Part shown: positions 1 through 5,997 of the stretch, in pieces
Numbering within the stretch: the first letter of the stretch is position 1
Layout: every line of letters begins with the position of its first letter
Assembly: GCA_030043595.1 (NCBI GenBank)
Contig: JASHXJ010000392.1
Location: 1-8,048 of the forward strand
DNA length: 8,048 bases
Origin: Trebonia sp.
Lineage (GTDB): Bacteria; Actinomycetota; Actinomycetes; Streptosporangiales; Streptosporangiaceae
Direction of reading: 5' to 3'
The notes under the pieces: generated by a model
Seen by the model: the letters and a program-made list of their open reading frames with translations, nothing else
What the model was told of the DNA's origin: nothing
Databases searched by the model: none
Made by a program: the position numbers and the translations under genes

Positions 1-87
1 GGCCAGGGGGGCATGGGGCCAGGGGGGCAGGGGGGGCGGGTAGCCCCCCATTCCGGGGGGGTCTCTGGGGGGGGCGTCCCCCCGGGA
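1..87. repeat. G-run/C-run array with direct repeat and nested hairpins
   Basis: Non-coding, very G-rich on the plus strand. A 13-bp perfect direct repeat (GGCCAGGGGGGCA) lies at 1-13 and 17-29. G runs of 6, 4, 6, 7 and 3 bases follow one another within the first 40 bases, separated by 1-4 bases, which satisfies the usual G-quadruplex pattern. Three alternative GC hairpins are visible: 31-37 with 43-49, 44-49 with 55-60, and 69-74 with 78-83. The array lies about 100 bases beyond the stop codon of the minus-strand oxidoreductase, so it could act as a structured transcription end, but no T-tract follows any stem. It may continue left of the window. The sequence pattern is certain; its function is not known. 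Confidence 0.6.
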
Positions 88-188
88 GCTAACACATAAT
101 GACGGATCGGGCACTCGGTGTAATATGTTGTGAAACTGACTAGGCGGACGAGGCGCGGATCATGCCACCACTGCCCGCTGGGGGGCTA
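88..188. other. Gene-free stretch with an AT-richer patch
   Basis: No convincing coding region lies between the G-run array and the stop of the oxidoreductase gene. Bases ~91-140 are clearly more AT-rich than their surroundings. On the plus strand TAATAT (121-126) fits a -10 box, with a weak ATGACG (99-104) 16 bases upstream; a transcript from it would run antisense into the oxidoreductase gene. TGGGGGGCTA at 179-188 is the exact inverse of TAGCCCCCCA at 41-50 and abuts the stop codon of the gene. Nothing here is strong enough to name. Confidence 0.4.
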
Positions 189-806
189 TCAGTCGAAGAT
201 CGGCTCGCGGGTCCTGGATCGCTTCAGCTCGAAGAAGCCGTCCGTGCCTGCGATCAGCAGCACGCCGTCCCAGAGCCGACCGGCCGCGTCGCCGCGCGGG
301 ATCGGCGACACCACCGGGCCGAAGACCGACAGCCCGTTCACCGAGATGACCGGGGTGCCCACGTCGTAGCCGACCCGGTCGATCCCCTCCTTGTGCGAGG
401 CGCGCACCGCGTCGTCGTACTCGGTCGACTCGGCAGCGTCGGCCAGGCTGGCCGGCAGGCCCGCGTCTGCGAGCGCCGCCTCGTAGGTCGCGCGCTCGCG
501 CGGCGCCTTCTCGTGGTGGAACCTGGTGCCCAGGGCGGTGTACAGAGCGTCGAGCACCTGCGGCCCGTGCTGCTGCTCGGCCGCGACGCATATCCGCACC
601 GGGCCCCATCCGGTGCGCAGCAGTTCCTTGTACCGCTCGGGCAGGTCCTCCCTGGCCTCGTTCAGCACCGACAGGCTCATCACGTGCCAGCTGGCCGCGA
701 CCGGTCGTACCTGCTCTACTTCGTGGATCCAGCGGGACGCGATCCACGCCCACGGACAGACGGGGTCGAACCAGAAGTCGACCACGGTACGCTCCTGCTC
801 GGTCAT
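189..806 (-). CDS. DsbA-fold oxidoreductase, mycothiol-dependent nitroreductase (Rv2466c) family
   Basis: Predicted 205-residue cytosolic thioredoxin-fold protein with no signal peptide. From memory of the family it aligns almost end to end with M. tuberculosis Rv2466c (207 aa), a mycothiol-dependent reductase of the DsbA/FrnE superfamily that activates certain nitro compounds. Visible landmarks are the N-terminal strand DFWFDP (10-15), the active site C17-P18-W19-A20, the segment HVMSLSVLNE (41-50), the cis-proline loop T151-P152, and a C-terminal FFELKR block (191-196). The usual second active-site cysteine is alanine; the only other cysteine is C73. I chose the ATG at 804-806 because MTEQERT leads straight into the family N-terminus and AGGAG (812-816) sits 5 bases upstream. 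An upstream ATG at 917 would add 37 residues unlike the family. It is divergent from pepN, as in mycobacteria, behind a SigR/SigH-type promoter. The family is secure; the substrate is inferred. Confidence 0.9.
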   Translation of the reverse strand: MTEQERTVVDFWFDPVCPWAWIASRWIHEVEQVRPVAASWHVMSLSVLNEAREDLPERYKELLRTGWGPVRICVAAEQQHGPQVLDALYTALGTRFHHEKAPRERATYEAALADAGLPASLADAAESTEYDDAVRASHKEGIDRVGYDVGTPVISVNGLSVFGPVVSPIPRGDAAGRLWDGVLLIAGTDGFFELKRSRTREPIFD

Positions 807-809
807 GCG

Positions 810-847
810 CGCTCCTGTTACTGGCCTCGACGCTGCTTTCAGGAGCG
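810..847 (-). promoter_or_regulatory. Shine-Dalgarno of the oxidoreductase gene within an inverted repeat
   Basis: On the minus strand AGGAG (816-812) precedes the ATG by 5 bases and fixes the start codon. It is part of CAGGAGCG, the perfect 8-bp inverse of CGCTCCTG at 847-840, with a 22-base loop. A second CAGGAGCG lies inside the gene (797-790, codons Gln4-Glu5-Arg6). If the transcript began upstream of 847, the first arm could mask the ribosome site. The predicted SigR/SigH-type start near 843 would, however, remove part of that arm. Confidence 0.55.
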
Positions 848-849
848 AC

Positions 850-875
850 AACCCGGCGCGGGGCGAGCGCATTCC
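850..875 (-). promoter_or_regulatory. SigR/SigH-type promoter, GGAAT-N18-GTT
   Basis: Read on the minus strand, GGAAT (875-871) is followed after exactly 18 bases by GTT (852-850). This matches the consensus known for the redox-responsive ECF sigma factors SigR of Streptomyces and SigH of Mycobacterium, including spacing. Transcription would begin at roughly 840-845, giving a leader of about 35-40 bases before the ATG at 806. The M. tuberculosis homologue Rv2466c is known to be SigH-controlled, so site and target agree. I see no comparable vegetative -10/-35 pair on this strand. That a SigR/SigH-like factor exists in this organism is an inference. Confidence 0.75.
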
Positions 876-944
876 GGGAACACGGGTCCTCCAACTGCCC
901 TGCACACTCACATGCAAAGATCACAGGAATACACGACGCTCACG

Positions 945-950
945 AAGGGA
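945..950 (+). promoter_or_regulatory. Shine-Dalgarno of pepN
   Basis: AAGGGA ends 7 bases before the GTG at 958-960. It supports that GTG as the start of aminopeptidase N rather than any of the upstream in-frame codons, which run back through the oxidoreductase gene on the opposite strand. Confidence 0.6.
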
Positions 951-957
951 TCACCTG

Positions 958-3492
958 GTGGCAGCTAACCTCACCCGTGACGAAGCACGGTTGCGTGCCG
1001 GGCTAATCAGTGTCGGCTCCTACCAGGTTGAGCTGGACTTGACCGGAGGAGACGCCACGTTCCGTTCGGTGTCAAGGATTGGTTTTGACTGCGCGCGGCC
1101 CGGTGGCAGCACCTTCATCAACCTGGCGGCGCCCCGGGTCCACCAGATCACCCTCAACGGCGACCCGGTCAGCCTGGACGCGTTCGACGGCGAGCGGATC
1201 ACGCTGGACGGGCTGGCAGCGCGCAACGAACTGGTCGTCGATGCCGAGTGCGCGTACTCCCGCAGCGGCGAGGGGCTGCACCGGTTCACTGACCCCGCCG
1301 ACGGCAGCGTCTACATGTACTCCGACCTGGAGACGTTCGACGCCCACCGCATCTACACCTGCTTCGACCAGCCCGACTTGAAGGCGTCGTACGAGCTCAC
1401 CGTGCTGGCCCCGGAAGGCTGGCTGGTGGTGTCCAACATGGCGGCGGACACCGAGGGCGGCGCCGCGGCGGACGGCGGCGCGCGGCTGTGGCACTTCCCG
1501 CCGACGCCGGTGATGGCGACGTACATCACGCACGTGTCGGCCGGCCCCTGGCACGTGGTCCGCGATGAGCACGACGGGATCCCGCTCGGCATATTCTGCC
1601 GCCAGTCACTGGCCCGCTACCTGGACCCGGATGAGCTTTTCGAGGTCACCAGGCAGGGCTTCGACTTCTATCACGCCGCGTTCGGCATCAGGTACCCGTT
1701 CGGGAAGTACGACCAGCTGTTCGTGCCGGAGTTCAAGGAAGGCGCGATGGAGAACGCCGGGGCCGTCACGTTCCTCGAGGACTACGTGTTCCGGTCGCGG
1801 GTGACCGATTTCGCCCGTGAGGCGCGCGGCGAGACCATCCTGCACGAGATGGCGCACATGTGGTTCGGCGACCTGGTGACCATGCGGTGGTGGGACGACC
1901 TGTGGCTGAACGAGTCCTTCGCCACGTGGGCGGGCACGCTCGCGCAGGCCGAGGCGACCAGGTGGACCGCGGCCTGGACCACGTTCGCGCACGCCTACAA
2001 GGCGTGGGCGTACCGCCAGGATCAGCTGCCCTCCACCCACCCGATCGCCGCCGACATCCCGGATATCCACGCGGTCGAGGTGAACTTCGACGGCATCACC
2101 TACGCCAAGGGCGCCTCCGTCCTGAAGCAGCTGGTCGCCTACGTCGGACGGGACAACTTCCTGGCGGGCGTGCGGCAGTACTTCGCGGAGCACTCATGGG
2201 GAAACGCGACGCTGGGCGACCTGCTGTCCGCGCTGGAGGCGGTTTCCGGCCGGGACCTGGCCGCCTGGTCGGCCGAATGGCTGGAGACGGCCGGCGTGAA
2301 CACGCTGCGCCCGTCGTACACGGTGGACGCCGAAGGCCGGTTCGCCACGTTCTCGGTGCTGCAGGAGGCGGCGGAGTCCCATCCGGTGCTGCGCTCGCAC
2401 CGCATGGGGATCGGGCTGTATGACCTGTCCGCGGACGGCCTGACCCGGCGCGCCTTCGCCGAGACCGACGTGTGGGGCGCCAGCACGCCGGTGCCGGCCC
2501 TCGTCGGGCAGGCGCGGCCGGACCTGGTGCTGCTCAACGATGAAGACCTCGCCTACGCCAAGATCAGGCTCGAGGACCACTCGCTGCAGACGCTGGTCAC
2601 CTCGATCGGCTCGTTCACGTCCTCGCTGCCCGCGGCGCTGTGCTGGGCGGCCGCGTGGGACATGTGCCGGGACGGCGAGATGGCGGCACGCGACTACGTC
2701 CGGATGGTCCTCGGCGGCATCTCGTCGGTGCGCGACATCAGCGTCGTGCAGACGCTGCTGCGGCAGGCCACGCAGGCGGTGCGGCGGTTCGCCGATCCGG
2801 CCTGGCGGGCCTTCGGGCTCGAGCTGATGGCGACGTCGCTGCGGTCGCTGCTGCTGGCCGCTCCGGCGGGATCGGATCAGCAGCTCGCCTACACGCGGGC
2901 GTTCGCGGGCGTGGCCACGTCGCCCGCGGACCTGGAGCTGCTGTCCGGGCTGCTGTCCGGTGCCACCGTCGTGGATGGCCTCGCCGTGGACACCGACCTG
3001 CGCTGGACGCTGCTGCGGCGCCTGGTCAGCCGGGGCGTCCTTGGCGAGGCCGAGATCGACGCGGAGCTGTCATCTGACGCCACCGACGCGGGCGAGCGGC
3101 ATGCCGCCACCTGCCGGGCCGCGATCCCCTCCGCCGAGGTCAAGCAGGAGACGTGGGAGACGCTCGCCGGCGGCAAGCTGACGATCGCGATGTTCCGCGC
3201 CACGCTGGGCGGCTTCATCGACCCCGACCAGCCCGCGCTCATCGAGCCGTACCGGCCGTCGTATTTCGCGGCCATCGGGGACGTGTGGCGGGAGTGGAGC
3301 TCGGCGATGGCGCAGGACTTCGTCGCGGGCGGCTACCAGCTGTGCGCGGTGGACGCCGCGACGGTCGCGGCCACCGACGAGTACCTGGCCGCCGCGCAGC
3401 CGCCGGCGGCGCTGCACCGGCTGCTCATCGAGGGCAGGGACGAGGTCCTGCGGGCGCTGCGCTGCCAGCAGCGCGACCGCGCGGCCGGATAA
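958..3492 (+). CDS. pepN: Aminopeptidase N (M1 family zinc metallopeptidase)
   Basis: Predicted 844-residue cytosolic enzyme that removes N-terminal amino acids from peptides, the last stage of protein turnover. Family M1 marks are all intact: the exopeptidase motif G262-A-M-E-N266, the zinc site H296-E-M-A-H300 with third ligand E319 (in NESFA), and catalytic Tyr382 (in GITYAKGAS). These numbers fall within one or two of those in E. coli PepN. Order: N-terminal beta domain (~1-185), thermolysin-like catalytic domain (~190-430), then a short beta domain and an ERAP1-type helical C-terminal domain (~525-830). Length and layout fit the Streptomyces lividans-type PepN group. The GTG at 958 is chosen because VAANLTRDEAR matches the typical actinobacterial N-terminus and has AAGGGA upstream. 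The gene ends in TAA, 63 bases before the next gene on the same strand. No frameshift or lost key residue is visible. Confidence 0.97.
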   Translation: MAANLTRDEARLRAGLISVGSYQVELDLTGGDATFRSVSRIGFDCARPGGSTFINLAAPRVHQITLNGDPVSLDAFDGERITLDGLAARNELVVDAECAYSRSGEGLHRFTDPADGSVYMYSDLETFDAHRIYTCFDQPDLKASYELTVLAPEGWLVVSNMAADTEGGAAADGGARLWHFPPTPVMATYITHVSAGPWHVVRDEHDGIPLGIFCRQSLARYLDPDELFEVTRQGFDFYHAAFGIRYPFGKYDQLFVPEFKEGAMENAGAVTFLEDYVFRSRVTDFAREARGETILHEMAHMWFGDLVTMRWWDDLWLNESFATWAGTLAQAEATRWTAAWTTFAHAYKAWAYRQDQLPSTHPIAADIPDIHAVEVNFDGITYAKGASVLKQLVAYVGRDNFLAGVRQYFAEHSWGNATLGDLLSALEAVSGRDLAAWSAEWLETAGVNTLRPSYTVDAEGRFATFSVLQEAAESHPVLRSHRMGIGLYDLSADGLTRRAFAETDVWGASTPVPALVGQARPDLVLLNDEDLAYAKIRLEDHSLQTLVTSIGSFTSSLPAALCWAAAWDMCRDGEMAARDYVRMVLGGISSVRDISVVQTLLRQATQAVRRFADPAWRAFGLELMATSLRSLLLAAPAGSDQQLAYTRAFAGVATSPADLELLSGLLSGATVVDGLAVDTDLRWTLLRRLVSRGVLGEAEIDAELSSDATDAGERHAATCRAAIPSAEVKQETWETLAGGKLTIAMFRATLGGFIDPDQPALIEPYRPSYFAAIGDVWREWSSAMAQDFVAGGYQLCAVDAATVAATDEYLAAAQPPAALHRLLIEGRDEVLRALRCQQRDRAAG

Positions 3493-3555
3493 CCGCACGG
3501 GGTCACCGCGCACCGCGTCTATGCGGCTGGGGCGGGCAGGTGAAACGATCATCCC

Positions 3556-5940
3556 GTGACGCAGCCGAGCGCGGTCCAGGTCACAGACCACCTCGAGCGC
3601 CGGATCCGCAAGCCGGTCGACGCGCTGCGCTGCATCGTGTCCTGCGGCTGGATCTTCGTGCTGGCGGTGGCCGGCGTCGCCGCGAGCGCGACCACGTCGG
3701 GCGTGGAGACCGACATCGTGGGCGCCAGCCAGCGGCTGCCGCATGCCCTGCTCGTCGTCGCCCCGCCGCTCGCGCTGTTCGCGCTGCTCATCCTGCCCGT
3801 GGCCCTTGCCGTCACCGAGCTCGTCAGGCGCCAGGTTCGCCACCTCGTCGAGGCGGTGGCGACCGGGCTGCTGGCCGGCGCCGCGGCGCAGGTCGCCAAC
3901 ATCCTGCTCACCCGCCCGGGCGCGGCCAGGCTGTACGACGCGATCATCATGTCGCGCCCGGGCGCCAGCCACGTTGACGCGCTCGACCCCTACCTGGCCG
4001 GCCTGGTCGCCTATGCCACCATGATCGGGATGGCCGGACGGTCGGCCTGGCGGAACGGGCTGGCGCTGGCGGTCGGCGTGTACGCGATCGTGCAGCTGGC
4101 GGCGTCGCACACCACCGTGCTGTCCATGCTGATCACGCTGCTGGCAGGCCGCGCGATCGGGCTGGCCGTCCGGTATGCCGCGGGCTCGATATCGCAGCGT
4201 CCCCCGGCGCGCGACATCGCCGCGGCGCTGTCCGCCGGGACCATGGCGGTGACCGCGATCCGGCGGATGCCGCAGCCGCCGGCCGGGGTCGCCGGATCCC
4301 GGCACTACGTGGCGGCGACGCAGGACGGCGGCCAGTTCGACGTGGTCGTGTTCGACAGGGACCAGCAGGCGGCCGGCGCGTTCTACCGGCTGTACCGCTG
4401 GGTCCGGGTGCAGGGACAGGTGGCGCGCAACGCCCCGCTGTCGGTCGACCACACGGTCGAGCGCAGGGCCCTGCTCTCCTACGCGACCGAAGACGCCGGG
4501 GTGCCCACGCCGCGGCTGCGCACCCTGGTGCGGGTCGGTCCCGAGGCCGCGGCGCTGGCCTTCGACCACGTCGAAGGGACCACGCTCCAGCAGCGCAATC
4601 CCGGCTGCTCCGACGCTGAGCTCGGGTGCATCTGGGACGCGGTGACGCGGCTGCACGCCCACCACGTCACCCACCGGGGGCTCACCGCCGACCGCATCGT
4701 GTTCACCACCGACGGTCACGTCATGCTGCTCGATCCCGGCGACGGCGACGTCGCCGCGAGCGACCTGCAGATACACCTGGACCTCGCCCAGCTCATCGCC
4801 GAGCTCGCGTTGTTCGTGGGGCCGGAGAAGTCCGCGGGGCTGGCGGTTGAGCGGGTCAGCGGGAGCGAGCTGGTGGCCGTGCTGCCGCTGCTCCAGCCGG
4901 TCGCGCTCGCCCGGTCCACGAGGAAGGCGCTGCGCCGCCGGCGCGACGTCCTGCCGGCCGTGCGCAAGGTAATGCTGGCGGCCGTGCCAGGCGGCGAGGT
5001 CACGCCCGTGCAGCTGGAACGCATCCGGCCGCGCACCCTGGTGACGCTGGTCGCGAGCGTCGCCGCCATCTACCTGCTGGCCGGCGAACTCGCCCGGGCA
5101 AGTCTGCCGGGTTTGCTGCGATCGGCGAACTGGGACTGGGGCGTCGCCGCCCTGGCACTGTCGGCGGTGACGTACATAGGTGCGGCGCTGTCCCTGTCCG
5201 GGTTCGTCGCCGAGCGGCTGAACTTCCTGCGCACCCTTGCCGTCCAGGTGGCCAGCTCCTTCATCACCCTGGTGACCCCTGCCGCCGTCGGGGGCGCCGC
5301 GCTGAACGTCCGGTACCTGCAGCGCAGGAAGATCGCCGCACCGGTCGCGGTGGCCAGTGTCAGCGTGGCCCAGGTGGTGGCCTTCGTCCTGCACATCCTG
5401 CTGCTCGTCGTGTTCGCCGCGATAGCGGGAGCCGCGACCAGGAGCCCTATCCGGCCGCCGACCTGGGCTTACTTCGTCGTGGCCGGGCTCTTGGTGCTGG
5501 CGGGCGTGGTGCTCGCCGTGCCGGCCGGGCGGCGGCTGGTGCGAGCCCGGTTGTCCCCGACCTTCGGCCAGGTGCTGCCGCGGCTGCTCGAGGTCGCGCA
5601 GCATCCGCGCAAGCTCGCCCAGGGCATCGGCGGGGCGTTGCTGCTGAGCCTGGCCTACATCTTGTGCCTTGCCTCGTGCGTCGCGGCGTTCGGCGGGTCA
5701 GTCCCCGTCGCGAAGATCGGCTTCGTGTACCTGACCGGGAGCGCGATCGGCTCGATCATTCCCACCCCGGGCGGGCTGGGCGCGGTCGAGGCGGCGCTGA
5801 CCGCCGGGCTCACCGCCGCGGGCGTGCCGGGCGCCGTGGCGGTCAGCGCGGTCCTGATGTTCCGCCTGGTGACCTTCTGGCTTCCGGTGCCCGTGGGCTG
5901 GGCGGCACTGAACTTCCTCGAGCGCCGGCAGGACCTGTGA
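3556..5940 (+). CDS. Membrane protein with degenerate kinase-like domain and lysylphosphatidylglycerol-synthase-type TM domain
   Basis: Predicted 794-residue integral membrane protein. Residues ~25-210 hold about six hydrophobic segments. Residues ~240-430 resemble an aminoglycoside-phosphotransferase/protein-kinase fold, and ~495-790 hold about eight or nine further segments of the LPG_synthase_TM (UPF0104/TIGR00374) family, with its marks TPAAVGGAALN (from T574) and PTPGGLGAVE (736-745). The soluble GNAT-like domain that makes lysyl-phosphatidylglycerol in MprF is absent, so a flippase or lipid-handling role is more likely than synthesis. The kinase-like domain appears inactive: the catalytic loop reads H373-R-G375 instead of HRD, R380 stands where the magnesium-binding Asn would be, DFG is D393-P-G395, and no lysine is evident in the VVVF strand (263-266). 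The GTG start has no good Shine-Dalgarno (AGGTGA lies ~13-15 bases away), so it may be leaderless or start elsewhere. It may be co-transcribed with pepN; no clear terminator lies between. The exact function is unknown. Confidence 0.85.
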   Translation: MTQPSAVQVTDHLERRIRKPVDALRCIVSCGWIFVLAVAGVAASATTSGVETDIVGASQRLPHALLVVAPPLALFALLILPVALAVTELVRRQVRHLVEAVATGLLAGAAAQVANILLTRPGAARLYDAIIMSRPGASHVDALDPYLAGLVAYATMIGMAGRSAWRNGLALAVGVYAIVQLAASHTTVLSMLITLLAGRAIGLAVRYAAGSISQRPPARDIAAALSAGTMAVTAIRRMPQPPAGVAGSRHYVAATQDGGQFDVVVFDRDQQAAGAFYRLYRWVRVQGQVARNAPLSVDHTVERRALLSYATEDAGVPTPRLRTLVRVGPEAAALAFDHVEGTTLQQRNPGCSDAELGCIWDAVTRLHAHHVTHRGLTADRIVFTTDGHVMLLDPGDGDVAASDLQIHLDLAQLIAELALFVGPEKSAGLAVERVSGSELVAVLPLLQPVALARSTRKALRRRRDVLPAVRKVMLAAVPGGEVTPVQLERIRPRTLVTLVASVAAIYLLAGELARASLPGLLRSANWDWGVAALALSAVTYIGAALSLSGFVAERLNFLRTLAVQVASSFITLVTPAAVGGAALNVRYLQRRKIAAPVAVASVSVAQVVAFVLHILLLVVFAAIAGAATRSPIRPPTWAYFVVAGLLVLAGVVLAVPAGRRLVRARLSPTFGQVLPRLLEVAQHPRKLAQGIGGALLLSLAYILCLASCVAAFGGSVPVAKIGFVYLTGSAIGSIIPTPGGLGAVEAALTAGLTAAGVPGAVAVSAVLMFRLVTFWLPVPVGWAALNFLERRQDL

Positions 5941-5973
5941 CGCCGTGATTCACGCGATTCAGCCGTCACTCTT

Positions 5974-5993
5974 GCTGGCGGCCGTGCGGCAGC
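5974..5993. terminator. Possible hairpin between convergent genes
   Basis: In the 57-bp gap between the convergent stop codons, GCTGGCG (5974-5980) can pair with CGCGGCAGC-side bases up to 5993: four outer pairs, one G-G mismatch, two inner pairs, and a six-base loop. It is placed where a bidirectional terminator would be expected, but the stem is imperfect and there is no T-tract on either side. It is only a candidate. Confidence 0.25.
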
Positions 5994-5997
5994 GCCC

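Noticed and set aside
872..880. Palindrome TTCCGGGAA in the divergent promoter region as an operator
   Set aside because: It is short and overlaps the -35 box GGAAT, which explains half of it. The plus-strand GGGAAC it creates has no GTT at 17-19 bases, so it is not a second SigR/SigH site.
807..917. Upstream ATG at 917 for the oxidoreductase gene
   Set aside because: It adds 37 residues not found in the family, lies upstream of the SigR/SigH-type promoter, and the ATG at 806 has a good ribosome site.
526..957. Upstream in-frame extension of pepN back to 526
   Set aside because: The extension overlaps the oxidoreductase gene on the other strand, has no M1-family similarity, and the GTG at 958 has a Shine-Dalgarno and a typical N-terminus.
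160..968. Long overlapping open frames on both strands across the oxidoreductase gene (160-924 minus, 162-968 plus)
   Set aside because: They are arginine- and alanine-rich shadow frames typical of high-GC DNA, with no recognisable domain; the frame 189-806 has a clear family match.
3493..3555. Terminator between pepN and the membrane-protein gene
   Set aside because: The best stem is CCGC/GCGG (3513-3516 with 3523-3526), only four pairs with no T-tract.
3070..5604. 844-residue open frame on the minus strand opposite pepN and the membrane-protein gene
   Set aside because: Its composition is dominated by R, G, H, Q and D with no domain, and it is antisense to two well-supported genes; it results from codon bias in the plus-strand genes.
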